DNA of 64,000 bases from Acidovorax radicis. Its GTDB lineage: Bacteria > Pseudomonadota > Gammaproteobacteria > Burkholderiales > Burkholderiaceae_C. The DNA lies in contig NZ_CP075184.1 in NCBI RefSeq assembly GCF_020510705.1, forward strand, positions 3,162,001-3,226,000, given 5' to 3'. Position numbers and translations under genes: made by a program. The notes beneath the pieces were generated by a model that was not told where the DNA came from, did not search any database, and was given only the letters and a program-made list of their open reading frames with translations. Each line of letters begins with the position of its first letter. Position 1 is the stretch's first letter. Positions 8,284 to 16,663 of this stretch are shown in pieces.

Positions 8284-8661
8284 GTGAAGCCACGTGAACA
8301 AAACTCTGCACTTTCGGTGTCGGTTCTTTTCCTATCTCGATTTTTGACCGCGTTGGCGGTCGTGGTTCCTCTGTGGGGCTGCAGCAGCCCCCGCGACAAT
8401 GCTTGGGATGAATTTAGCCGCTGGCATGATGGCGCGCACGCGCAGGCCCAGGCGGGCTCCTTGAGCTGGAGTGATCTCTACAAACAGAGCTTTGATCGGC
8501 TCACTGCACTGCCTTCGTCGTACCAGCAAGATAGGCGCCTTGAGAACACCGTGCTTCTGCTATCGGCCGCGCGCAAGTTCGAGTCCAACGAAATCAGCGC
8601 TCAGCAGTTTGCTTTGCAGCGCAACGATATTGAGACCCAGCTCCAAGCACGCCTGCATTGA
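8284..8661 (+). CDS. Small predicted lipoprotein, function unknown
   Basis: This ORF of about 125 residues has a signal sequence (FLSRFLTALAVVVPLWGC) ending in a lipobox-like LWGC, so the mature protein would begin at Cys and be lipid-anchored. A GGAGG at 8273-8277 lies 6 nt from GTG 8284, which is preferred over the ATG at 8278 because that start leaves almost no spacing. The mature part is helical and polar (SWSDLYKQSFDRL, ending IETQLQARLH). No family is recognised. Confidence 0.6.
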   Translation: MKPREQNSALSVSVLFLSRFLTALAVVVPLWGCSSPRDNAWDEFSRWHDGAHAQAQAGSLSWSDLYKQSFDRLTALPSSYQQDRRLENTVLLLSAARKFESNEISAQQFALQRNDIETQLQARLH

Positions 8662-8753
8662 CCCCTCACCCAGAATGAACGGTTTTGCAGGCATGCCTGC
8701 AACGGTCGAGGTCGACCAGGCGTGCGCTCGGGGCGCACTGTGATATTCGACAA

Positions 8754-9461
8754 TTAGCGCGGCGCTTCGCCGCCCACTTTCTCTACGATGGCCATACGGC
8801 GGCGAAGTGCAGCGGCAGCTTCTGCGTCTCCGCTGGCATCGGCCCGGCTTATCTCTACGCCCAGCCACGCCATCAGTGGCCTGCGCCAGCCCTGTGCGGA
8901 CGCGGTGTTGATCGCCGAGGCAATCACCTCAGGGCTGGCGTGGCCCCCTTCGAACAGCACACCCGCTGCCACCAGGCGCGACAGTGGGTCTGCAATACCC
9001 GCCAGCGCGGCAGCATCACCCGACGCCGCAGCTTGGCGCTGCGCTTCGGGCAAAAGAGGTATTTGCTGCGGCTGCAAGCGATGGGCCAGATAGTCTGCAT
9101 AGGCCTGCTCGGGGGCTGCAGCATCGGCGCGCAGGTTTTCAAAACGATCGCAGGGTTGTGCCGCCAGACTGGCGACCTGCGCGGCGCAGCGCATCAACTC
9201 CAGCCGAGCCAGCAGATCGGGACGGCCGGTACGGGACACCTCGGCACGGGCGTTGTTCCATTCGAGCTGCTCTACGCGCGTGTTGCCTGACAGATAGGCC
9301 TCCACGGCTTTTTGCGCGGCGCCCTGTGCGTTCATCTGCCAGTCGGGTGTGGGTGGCTTGCTGGAGCAGGCGATCAAACCGACCACCGACATCACGGTGC
9401 AAACCGCGACACAGCACCATGAAGACGCTGAGCGCAGGCGCAGTGAAACAAGTGGCTTCAT
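8754..9461 (-). CDS. Predicted lipoprotein encoded with the MCE transporter genes
   Basis: This protein of about 235 residues has a signal sequence ending VVGLIACSS, a lipobox with Cys, so it is probably an outer- or inner-membrane lipoprotein. The rest is Ala-rich and helical with two internal Cys (MRCAAQ and AQPCDRF). Its ATG at 9461 overlaps the stop of the MCE-domain gene (ATGA), so it belongs to that operon. By position it may be an accessory of the lipid transporter, like the auxiliary lipoproteins of PqiC/YmbA-type systems, but I see no diagnostic motif of that family. Confidence 0.7.
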   Translation of the reverse strand: MKPLVSLRLRSASSWCCVAVCTVMSVVGLIACSSKPPTPDWQMNAQGAAQKAVEAYLSGNTRVEQLEWNNARAEVSRTGRPDLLARLELMRCAAQVASLAAQPCDRFENLRADAAAPEQAYADYLAHRLQPQQIPLLPEAQRQAAASGDAAALAGIADPLSRLVAAGVLFEGGHASPEVIASAINTASAQGWRRPLMAWLGVEISRADASGDAEAAAALRRRMAIVEKVGGEAPR

Positions 9462-10495
9462 GGCAGTTTCAGCTCCGTGTCGCGTGCAAAAGGCCATTTG
9501 CGGTTGATCTCATTGACCAGCGTTTCGACCTTGCGCAGATTGCTCTCGACCTCGGCGCGCAAGGCGCCCAGGTCGGTGGTGGCCTCGCGGGCGTTGGCGC
9601 CGATGGCTTGCGCCTCGACCAGCACGGCGTCCACCTTCTGCAAGCTGTTGCGGGTGTCCGCCAGCAGGCCGTTGAGCTGGGCCACCGTGGCACGCACCTC
9701 GGGCACCAGCGCGTCGTTGCTGCCGTTGCTGCCAAACACCTGCTTGTCGGCGCGGGCGGCCATGCCGTCCAGACGGGCAAGCAATGCGTTGGCGCGTTCG
9801 AGTGTGGAAACCATCTTCTTGGCGTCGGTCTCATTGCCCATCAGCACACCGAGCATGCCGCCAGGGCCGTTGAGCCGCTCGGTGAGGGCGCGCACATTGG
9901 CCAGGCTGCTCCCGAGTGCTGCGTCCTGCGCAGTCAGCGTATTGAGGTTGCCCAGCAGCTCACGCGCGGACGACATGAGTTGCGGGATCTCGGCCGTGGC
10001 ATCGCCGCGCAACACGGGCCGCACGGCGCCATCGGCCAGCGCGGGATCGGTGAGGATGCCCGAGTAGGCGCGAATGTTGGTGCCGCCCACCAGGCCACGC
10101 ACCAGAGTGAACACACTGGATTCGCGCAGCCAATGTGCGTCCTTGCGAGGGACGTCGACCAGGATACGGACATTGCCGGTTTCCGCCAGCTCGATGCGGC
10201 GCACACGGCCGATGGGAAAGCCCGAGAACGTCATGTCCATGCCCACCACCACCCCTTCCGAATCGTCGGCGGTCAGCACCAGGGTCTGGGTGGACTCGAA
10301 GGCGCCGCGTGCGTACAGCAGATATAGCCCCGAGCCCACGATCAGCGCCAGCGTGAACAGCAGCAGCGCGGCGGCCTTGAGCTCCAGATAGGCGACCGGG
10401 CGCAACACCTCGGCGGATGAAACGTCAGCAGCGGTGCCAGACGCGGCAGTTGGCGCCGAAGCAATGGGGGGTGGCGTGCGGGGTTGTTCGTTCAT
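9458..10495 (-). CDS. MCE/MlaD-family membrane-anchored lipid-binding protein
   Basis: This protein of about 345 residues has an N-terminal Pro/Ala-rich tail, one transmembrane segment (LKAAALLLFTLALIVGSGLY), then an MCE domain (TADDSEGVVVGMDMTFSGFPIGRVRRIEL) and a long helical C-terminal region typical of MlaD/YrbD-type proteins. These bind lipids in the periplasm for an ABC permease. It lies between an MlaE-type permease and a lipoprotein gene. ATG 10495 is chosen; an in-frame TTG at 10537 is possible but neither has a strong ribosome-binding site. Confidence 0.87.
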   Translation of the reverse strand: MNEQPRTPPPIASAPTAASGTAADVSSAEVLRPVAYLELKAAALLLFTLALIVGSGLYLLYARGAFESTQTLVLTADDSEGVVVGMDMTFSGFPIGRVRRIELAETGNVRILVDVPRKDAHWLRESSVFTLVRGLVGGTNIRAYSGILTDPALADGAVRPVLRGDATAEIPQLMSSARELLGNLNTLTAQDAALGSSLANVRALTERLNGPGGMLGVLMGNETDAKKMVSTLERANALLARLDGMAARADKQVFGSNGSNDALVPEVRATVAQLNGLLADTRNSLQKVDAVLVEAQAIGANAREATTDLGALRAEVESNLRKVETLVNEINRKWPFARDTELKLP

Positions 10496-10581
10496 GAGAC
10501 CAAAGCAGGGTTCATCGAGGTGTAAGAGCCTGTTCAAAGGAACATAAGAATCCGGGTGGGCAGCAATGGGGGTGCTCAGTG

Positions 10582-11382
10582 TCAGTAATAGTTGCCCATG
10601 AGTGAGGCCACTTCAATCAGCAGCAACACGGCAAACATGCGGGCCAGCCCACCCAATTCAGAATGGGGCTGCGTGCGTTCACCAGTGCCATACAAACCTG
10701 CAGCCATGGGAATAAGCGCCACGGCAAGGCTGAAAAACAGCGTCTTCAATGCAAACAGCAGGGTCACGCTGGGCGTGAACACCTGGCCAAACATGCGTGT
10801 GTAGCCCGGCAGGCCCGCCACATTGAAACCATACACACCCAGATACGCCAGCACCAGTGCCACCGCACAGCTGAGCGCCGCCAGCGTGACGCAGGCGAAC
10901 ACGCCGGCAACCACACGGGGCAGCAATTCGACACGCACCGGATCGGCGCCCTGCTGGCTTAGCGCAACGAAACGGCCTGTCTGGCGCAGGCGCGACAGTT
11001 GTGCGCCGTTGGGGATGGTGCAGCGCATGGCCACAAACAGTGCCGCGGTCAGCGGGATGAGCTCCAGCACCAGCACGCGAATCACCATTTCAAGGGCATA
11101 CCGCGACAGGCCATAACTGAGCGCAGTGACCACCACGATGCGCGTGAGCACGAGGCTTATCAAGGCGGCCAGCACGGTAAAACCCAGCAGCACGGGGGCC
11201 GTGTCCAGGTACAGGTGGCGGGCCAGCGCCCTGCGCGTGCTTTTGCCGTAGCTCGATGGCGACAGCACCAGCACCAGCACCACAGCGCCCAGATAAAGGA
11301 TGCGCCACCATGCCAACGCCCAGCGCCGTGCCGTGTTCCACACACGTTCAGGAAGGGACAGGCCGGGCAAGCGCGAGATCAT
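10582..11382 (-). CDS. MlaE-family ABC permease
   Basis: This 266-residue integral membrane protein has five or six hydrophobic segments and the MlaE-type order: an N-terminal amphipathic part, then LVLTRIVVVTALSYGLSRYA, a central LVLELIPLTAALFVAMRC region corresponding to the conserved EL.P...AL...R core, and a C-terminal LLFALKTLFFSLAVALIP segment. It would form the membrane channel for the MCE protein encoded 86 bp downstream. No ATPase gene lies in the operon or next to it in this window, so the energising subunit must be encoded elsewhere or shared. Confidence 0.85.
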   Translation of the reverse strand: MISRLPGLSLPERVWNTARRWALAWWRILYLGAVVLVLVLSPSSYGKSTRRALARHLYLDTAPVLLGFTVLAALISLVLTRIVVVTALSYGLSRYALEMVIRVLVLELIPLTAALFVAMRCTIPNGAQLSRLRQTGRFVALSQQGADPVRVELLPRVVAGVFACVTLAALSCAVALVLAYLGVYGFNVAGLPGYTRMFGQVFTPSVTLLFALKTLFFSLAVALIPMAAGLYGTGERTQPHSELGGLARMFAVLLLIEVASLMGNYY

Positions 11383-11438
11383 GGCCGGATCATAGCGGCG
11401 GGCGCGGCAAGCACCGTCAAAGTATTGGTCTTTTGGCC

Positions 11439-11476
11439 GCTTGCGCTTTATTCATAAGCGCAAGCAGCTATCAAAT
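11439..11476. repeat. Dispersed palindromic repeat, copy 1
   Basis: The core GCTTGCGCTT-TATTCAT-AAGCGCAAGC forms a stem-loop and is followed by AGCTATCAAAT. It is intergenic, between the MlaE and MerR genes, both on the minus strand. Eight further copies are marked in this window. Confidence 0.8.
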
Positions 11477-11571
11477 ATAGAGCGTTTTGATGCACGATGG
11501 CTTGTTCCCTGTGGCGTGCAGGCAATCCAGCCGATGCCACCCGCATCGCCCCATGCGGCGCGGTGCGGGCC

Positions 11572-12036
11572 TCACACATGCCGTTTACCCACACCCGCCA
11601 ATGCTGGCAGGGCGGGCTGCGGCGCGTCGGCGCGTTCATGCAAGGTGGCGATGATGTGGCAGCGCGAGTCTGTGCCGTCACAGCGGTTGCGCAGCGCCAG
11701 CAGGTCTGCCTCCAGCGCTTGCAGCTCGGCCAGGCGGGTGCGCACATGCTGCAGGTGGTCGTCCAGCGTGGTGCAGGCGGCGGCGCAGTCTTCCTTGCGG
11801 CTCCAGTCCAGCGCCAGCAAGCTGCGCACCTCATCGAGCGACATGTCCATGGCGCGGCACAGGCGAATGAAGCGCAGGTGGTGCACGTCGGCATCGCTGT
11901 ACAGGCGGTAGCTGTTGTCGCCGCGCACACCGGGGGTCAGCAGGCCCTCTTTTTCGTAATAGCGGATGTTGGCGGTCGACACACCCGACTGCTCGGCCGC
12001 TTGGCCAATGCGCAAATAGGGGCTTTGTGTGGACAT
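11572..12036 (-). CDS. cadR: MerR-family Cd(II)/Pb(II)-type metal-responsive regulator
   Basis: This 154-residue regulator has an N-terminal MerR helix-turn-helix (IGQAAEQSGVSTANIRYYEK), a wing (DNSYRLYSDADVHHLRFI) and a long dimerisation helix. C-terminal metal ligands fit the CadR/PbrR group: Cys at 84 and 88 in EDCAAACTTLDDH and a C-x6-C pair at 119 and 126 (RCDGTDSRCHII). It is divergent from a P1B-type ATPase gene and should activate that gene from the 19-bp-spaced promoter between them when Cd, Pb or Zn binds. ATG 12036 is the first Met giving a normal MerR N-terminus. Confidence 0.9.
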   Translation of the reverse strand: MSTQSPYLRIGQAAEQSGVSTANIRYYEKEGLLTPGVRGDNSYRLYSDADVHHLRFIRLCRAMDMSLDEVRSLLALDWSRKEDCAAACTTLDDHLQHVRTRLAELQALEADLLALRNRCDGTDSRCHIIATLHERADAPQPALPALAGVGKRHV

Positions 12037-12039
12037 GTT

Positions 12040-12070
12040 TTGACCTTCTAGTGACTTCAACGTTTTTAAT
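12040..12070 (+). promoter_or_regulatory. MerR-type promoter/operator of the metal ATPase gene
   Basis: A TTGACC -35 element (12040-12045) and a TTTAAT -10 element (12065-12070) are separated by 19 bp, the long spacing typical of MerR-regulated promoters. The spacer holds an imperfect dyad around CTAGTGACT. It lies between the divergent regulator and ATPase genes. Confidence 0.7.
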
Positions 12071-12116
12071 GATGGCATGGCAGCGCACACCGCTGCTGCG
12101 CAACGCCAGGAAAACC

Positions 12117-14339
12117 ATGACGGACCATCACCCTACGCACACCCCACGCCACAGCCATACAGGGCACGCAGACGCCCATGAGCCCTTGCCCACGGCCGGA
12201 ACCAGCGTCCCCACCACGCGCAGCGGTAAGCCGCGCATCGAGGTGTCGTGCTGCAGTGCAGGCGGCTGCTCTGCGTCGAGCCCGGTCGCTGCGTCCAAGG
12301 CCAGCGCTGCGCAAGGGCACAACACAGCCGACAGGCGCAGCGGCGCGCATTCACACGATGGGCACCAAGGGAACGATGGGAACGATGGGCACAAAGACCA
12401 CGACAGCCAGGGTGACGGCCATGACGGCCACGACCACAGCGCCCTGCCCGGCTGGGGCCGCATCGGCGCCGCCCTGTTCGCCGCGTTGTGCGCCGAGGGC
12501 TTGCACCTTGCCGCGCCGGACACACCGGTCTGGCACTACGCTGGGATGGGGCTGGCAGCGCTGGCCATCGGGCTGGCTGGTGTGGGCATCTACCGCAGCG
12601 GCTGGCAGTCGCTGCTGCGCGGGCAATTGGGCATCAGCGCGCTGATGTCGGTGGCCGTCACGGGCGCCTTCCTGATCGGCCAGTGGCCCGAGGCAGCCAT
12701 GGTGATGACGCTGTATGCGCTGGCCGAGCGCATTGAGGAGCGCGCCGTGGGCCGTGCGCGCGATGCCATCGGGGCGCTGCTAGCACTGAGCCCCGACCAG
12801 GCCGACATGCAGCAAATCGACGGCCAGTGGCGCACCGTGCCCGCCACCGATGTGCCGGTGGGCGCCCTCCTGCGCGTGCGACCCGGGGGCCGGGTGCCGC
12901 TGGACGGGGTCGTCACAGCGGGCCGCAGCGCCGTGGATGAATCCAGCGTCACCGGCGAAAGCCTGGCGGTGGACAAGACGCCGGGCAACCCGCTCTATGC
13001 CGGCACGCTCAACGCGCAATCCGAGCTCACGCTTCGGGTGACGGCGGCCACCGGGCACACCACGCTTGACCGCATCATCCACGCCGTGGAAGAAGCACAA
13101 GGCGCGCGTGCGCCCACGCAGCGCTTTGTGGATCGCTTTGCCGCCATCTACACACCTGCCGTGTTTGTGTTGTCCCTGGGTGTGGCCCTGGGCGCGCCCT
13201 TGCTGCTGGGCTGGACCTGGCCCGAGGCCATCTACCGCGCGCTGGTGCTGCTGGTGATCGCCTGCCCCTGTGCACTGGTGCTGGCCACGCCCGTCACGGT
13301 GGTGAGCGGCCTGGCGGCTGCCGCACGGCGCGGCATTCTCATCAAGGGCGGCAACTGGCTGGAACTGGCGCGCGGGGTGCGCGTGGTGGCCTTCGACAAG
13401 ACGGGCACCGTGACTGCCGGCCGCCCGGTGCTGGTGGGGCAAGACAGGCTGGGCGGCGACAACGCCAGCGACGTGGCCGCCGCACTTGCGGGCCGGTCGG
13501 ACCACCCCGTCTCTCTGGCCATTGTCGAAGGGCTGCGTGCGCAAGACACCACGCCGCGCGAAACGCTGCCCGTGCAGGACTTCACCGCCCTGCCCGGCCG
13601 CGGCGTGCAGGCCCGCGTGGGCGCTGAGACCTGGCTGCTGGGCAACCGCCGCCTGATGCAGGAAAACGACCTGTGGACCGACGCGGTAGAAGCCGCCGCC
13701 GCACAGCACGAATCCCAGGGCCGCAGCGTGACCCTGCTGGCCGACCGCCAGGCGGTGCGTGCGCTTTATGCCGTGTCGGACACCCTGCGGCCGCAGGCCG
13801 TGCAAGCCGTGGCCGAACTGCGCGCGATGGGCATCATGGCCGTGATGCTGACGGGTGACCACGCCGCCTCTGCCCACGCCGCCGCGCGCGACGCCGGCAT
13901 CGACCACGTGCAGGCCAGCCTGCTGCCCGAGCACAAGCTTGCAGCCATCGCCGCCCTGCAACAAAAACACGGCATGACCGCCATGGCGGGCGACGGCATC
14001 AACGACGCCCCGGCCCTCGCCAAGGCCGACATCGGCTTTGCCATGGGCGGTGCGGGCACTGACGTGGCCATGGAAACCGCCGACGTGGTGATCATGAACG
14101 ACGACCTGCGCCGCGTGGCCGAAACAGTGCGCATGTCCCGCCGCACCCATGCCGTGCTGCGGCAGAACATTGCGGTGGCGCTGGGCATCAAGCTGGTGTT
14201 CTTTGGCCTGGCGCTGACGGGCAATGCCACCATGTGGATGGCCGTGTTTGCAGACATGGGCGCCAGCCTGCTGGTGGTGGGCAACGGGCTGCGCATGCTG
14301 CGCCCCGAACGTGCGCCCGCCCAGGCGCCCCGGGCATGA
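12117..14339 (+). CDS. cadA: P1B-type heavy-metal (Cd/Zn/Pb) exporting ATPase
   Basis: This 740-residue inner-membrane pump has the full P-type set: a TGES actuator motif, IACPCALVLATP (metal-binding CPC in the membrane), the DKTGT phosphorylation site (Asp about 427), GDGINDAPALA, and a late membrane segment MWMAVFADMGASLLVVGNG whose ADMG Asp fits the Zn/Cd/Pb subgroup P1B-2. The first roughly 110 residues lack an HMA CxxC fold. They carry a short Cys cluster (VSCCSAGGCSAS) and a His/Asp/Gly-rich stretch instead. The start has AGGA 5 nt upstream. Metal-induced expression by the divergent MerR-family regulator is expected. Confidence 0.92.
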   Translation: MTDHHPTHTPRHSHTGHADAHEPLPTAGTSVPTTRSGKPRIEVSCCSAGGCSASSPVAASKASAAQGHNTADRRSGAHSHDGHQGNDGNDGHKDHDSQGDGHDGHDHSALPGWGRIGAALFAALCAEGLHLAAPDTPVWHYAGMGLAALAIGLAGVGIYRSGWQSLLRGQLGISALMSVAVTGAFLIGQWPEAAMVMTLYALAERIEERAVGRARDAIGALLALSPDQADMQQIDGQWRTVPATDVPVGALLRVRPGGRVPLDGVVTAGRSAVDESSVTGESLAVDKTPGNPLYAGTLNAQSELTLRVTAATGHTTLDRIIHAVEEAQGARAPTQRFVDRFAAIYTPAVFVLSLGVALGAPLLLGWTWPEAIYRALVLLVIACPCALVLATPVTVVSGLAAAARRGILIKGGNWLELARGVRVVAFDKTGTVTAGRPVLVGQDRLGGDNASDVAAALAGRSDHPVSLAIVEGLRAQDTTPRETLPVQDFTALPGRGVQARVGAETWLLGNRRLMQENDLWTDAVEAAAAQHESQGRSVTLLADRQAVRALYAVSDTLRPQAVQAVAELRAMGIMAVMLTGDHAASAHAAARDAGIDHVQASLLPEHKLAAIAALQQKHGMTAMAGDGINDAPALAKADIGFAMGGAGTDVAMETADVVIMNDDLRRVAETVRMSRRTHAVLRQNIAVALGIKLVFFGLALTGNATMWMAVFADMGASLLVVGNGLRMLRPERAPAQAPRA

Positions 14340-15238
14340 GCGCGGCCGCCACCAAGCGCACCCGGCGCGTGCGCCTGAGCGTCACCCTCCCCGCACCCGC
14401 CGAGTGGGTGGCTGCGCAGCTGCAAAGCACCGCCGTGTTTCGCCACATCACAGCGCCGCTGCTGTGTTTTGCGCCATCGATCGGCCCCTGGCCTGCGCAC
14501 TGGACACCGGGCGCGCTGGAACTGCGCCTGTCGCTGTTCGGTCTGCTGCCCCTGGGGAGGCAAACTGCGCAAATCAGCGTGAGCCCCGGCGCGGCTGCGG
14601 GCGACTGGCCCCAACTGCGCGACAACGGCCATGGACAGCTCATGCGCCAATGGGACCACCGCATCACGCTGCAGTCTCTGCCAGACGGCAGCACCCGCTA
14701 TACCGATGAAGTCGTGCTGCAAGCGCGCCATCTTCCCTGGCTCATGACACCTTTGAGTGCCACGTTTGCCCAGCTTTTCTACCGCCACCGCCAGCGCCGC
14801 TGGCGGCAGCTTGCGCAGCAGCACACCAGCGGCCACGGCCCGATTCCGCCCTGGCGCCGACAGGCTTTCGAGCACCTGTTGGCTGCGTTTGAAGCCAGCA
14901 TGGGCCAGCCACCTGCCGAGCGCTGGCGGTGGCTAGAGGCCGCCCATGTGCTGGGCCAGCCCTTGCTGGGCCTGCACTGGCGCGCGCGCCTGGCCATGTT
15001 CCGCCTGGCATTTCAACAAGGCGATTGGCGCGAGGTGTCGGCCCAGGGACTGCGCCTGGCGCTCGTGCCGCTGGGCCACTTGCTGCAGCGCCTGCCAACA
15101 GGCAACACGGGGCGGGCCCACGTCAACATCTGGCGCCCCATGCCACCCAGTGCCCCGCTGACTGAGCTGGTTGACGCAGCACTGGCCGCCACCCAGCCAC
15201 CACTTGTTCACAAAGATTCGATCCAAATCGGCATCTAG
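14336..15238 (+). CDS. SRPBCC-like / DUF3703 fusion protein
   Basis: This protein of about 300 residues has two parts. Residues 1-150 resemble an SRPBCC ligand-binding domain (VRLSVTLPAPAEWV at the start, then DHRITLQSLPDGSTRYTDEV and an amphipathic end near FYRHRQRRWRQLA). Residues about 175-285 match DUF3703 (AFEHLLAAFEASMG, ERWRWLEAAHVLGQPL, HWRARLAMFRLA, RLPTGNTG). Its ATG overlaps the ATPase stop (ATGA), so it is translationally coupled to metal export. DUF3703 proteins often accompany metal-resistance genes; the molecular role is unknown. Confidence 0.72.
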   Translation: MSAAATKRTRRVRLSVTLPAPAEWVAAQLQSTAVFRHITAPLLCFAPSIGPWPAHWTPGALELRLSLFGLLPLGRQTAQISVSPGAAAGDWPQLRDNGHGQLMRQWDHRITLQSLPDGSTRYTDEVVLQARHLPWLMTPLSATFAQLFYRHRQRRWRQLAQQHTSGHGPIPPWRRQAFEHLLAAFEASMGQPPAERWRWLEAAHVLGQPLLGLHWRARLAMFRLAFQQGDWREVSAQGLRLALVPLGHLLQRLPTGNTGRAHVNIWRPMPPSAPLTELVDAALAATQPPLVHKDSIQIGI

Positions 15239-15279
15239 CGCTTATACATAAAGCGTCTTCAGCTACTTTTTTTGATAGC
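15235..15279. repeat. Dispersed palindromic repeat, copy 2
   Basis: It has the core CTAGCGCTTATACATAAAGCG followed by AGCTACTTTTTTTGATAGC. It begins at the stop codon of the SRPBCC-DUF3703 gene and lies before the YitT gene. Confidence 0.75.
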
Positions 15280-15391
15280 AAGATGTTTGACACAGCCACG
15301 CAACCGATTTGACGCAGCACAAGCCGGGCACAGGCCTTGCATGCTTCAATGCACCCCCCCTGCCACGCTGTTTTGTTTGTTGACGTCGCCC

Positions 15392-16021
15392 ATGAACCCC
15401 CCCGCCACCACCGCACCACTTCCACTGTCGGTACCCCACAGCCACACCGAAGACGCGATGGCGCTGTTTACTGGTGTGCTCCTGATTTCGGTGGGTGTGG
15501 CCTTCTTCACCAGCGCCGGCCTGCTCACGGGCGGCACCGCCGGCCTCGCGTTCTTGCTGCACTACGCAACGGGCGTCGGCTTTGGCAAGATCTTCTTTGT
15601 GCTGAACCTGCCGTTTTATTGGCTGGCGCTGCGCAAGCTGGGGCGTGCGTTCACGCTCAAGACCTTTGCCGCCGTGCTGCTGCTGTCGGTGTTGACCGAG
15701 CTGCAGTCGCGGTTTTTGCAGTTTGCGCAGATCCAGCCGCTGTATGCGGCCATCGCGGGTGGCCTGATCACGGGCACAGGTTTTCTGGTGCTTTTCCGCC
15801 ACCGGTGCAGCTTGGGCGGGGTCGGCATTTTGGCGTTGTACCTGCAAGACCGCTATGGCTGGCGCGCGGGCAAAGTGCAAATGGCCGTGGACTGCTGCAT
15901 CGTGCTGCTGGCGCTGTGGACGGTGGAGCCCCTGCGCGTGGCTTGGTCCATTGCCGGAGCCGTGGCACTGAACCTGGTGCTGACCATGAACCATCGGCCA
16001 GGGCGGTACATGGCGGTGTGA
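15392..16021 (+). CDS. YitT family membrane protein
   Basis: This 209-residue protein has five or more hydrophobic segments and the YitT family landmarks: an early LLTGGTAGLAFLLHYATG, FFVLNLPFYWLA, a central AAIAGGLITGTGFLVLFRH and a GGVGILALYLQDRYGWRAGK segment. Function in this family is not settled. ATG 15392 gives a normal N-terminus; a longer in-frame reading to 15272 has no features. It stands alone between the metal-ATPase cluster and the copper cluster. Confidence 0.85.
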   Translation: MNPPATTAPLPLSVPHSHTEDAMALFTGVLLISVGVAFFTSAGLLTGGTAGLAFLLHYATGVGFGKIFFVLNLPFYWLALRKLGRAFTLKTFAAVLLLSVLTELQSRFLQFAQIQPLYAAIAGGLITGTGFLVLFRHRCSLGGVGILALYLQDRYGWRAGKVQMAVDCCIVLLALWTVEPLRVAWSIAGAVALNLVLTMNHRPGRYMAV

Positions 16022-16103
16022 GCGCCTGCCACCCCATCCCACCTCACACAGTCGATTGAAAAGCCCCAGGGAACCATCGGGGCCGCAGCCGTATCATTAC
16101 GGT

Positions 16104-16565
16104 ATGCGTCGCGGCCTCTTTTTCGTGCTGATGGTGGTGTTGGTCCTTCGGGGCCTCACAGGCACCGCCATGGCCACAGGGCTTTTGCCGCCCTTGATGC
16201 CCGCTGGTGCGCATTCCGTGCTGGCGCAGGCCGGCCACACGCATGGCGATGCCGCAGATGTTGATGCTGCGGCGGTGGTTGTGGCAGCCGCAGACGACTT
16301 GGACCATCACCACGGCCACCACGCGAGCCCAGCGGGTCACCCCTCGCAGGTAGCCGCACCGTGCGATGGTGCTACCGGTGCATGTGGCGCGCAGGGGCAT
16401 CACGCAAGCACTTGCTCGGCCTGCGACATCTGCCACTCTGCCGTGCTCGCGCCGTCTGCGCCATTGGCACACGCGGCTCTCCCCCGGGGGCATACGCGCC
16501 CATTGGCCTCTGCGCCTTTTCACAGCGCCCCTGCAGCGCTGGCCATCAAACCGCCCATCGCCTGA
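16104..16565 (+). CDS. Exported His/Cys-rich small protein of the copper cluster
   Basis: This protein of about 153 residues has a hydrophobic N-terminal segment (GLFFVLMVVLVLRGLTGTAM), probably a signal peptide. It then has a His-rich stretch (DDLDHHHGHHAS) and a Cys/His cluster (HHASTCSACDICHSAV), both plausible Cu ligands. It resembles DUF2946-type small proteins found near copper genes, but I cannot confirm that family. It is the first gene of the copper cluster. Confidence 0.6.
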   Translation: MRRGLFFVLMVVLVLRGLTGTAMATGLLPPLMPAGAHSVLAQAGHTHGDAADVDAAAVVVAAADDLDHHHGHHASPAGHPSQVAAPCDGATGACGAQGHHASTCSACDICHSAVLAPSAPLAHAALPRGHTRPLASAPFHSAPAALAIKPPIA

Positions 16566-16663
16566 TCTCCAACGCCCGAAGTGCGTCTGCCATGGCCTGA
16601 CCTTGCACCACGAGCGTGCAACAGGCGGCAGCGCAATGTTCTGTTTGTTGTCTGGAGATCGCC

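Noticed and set aside
12780..14150. Long open frame (over 450 codons) on the minus strand across the metal ATPase gene
   Set aside because: It is antisense to a gene with complete P-type ATPase motifs, has no family motif itself, and its His/Gln/Gly-rich composition is what high-GC antisense frames give.
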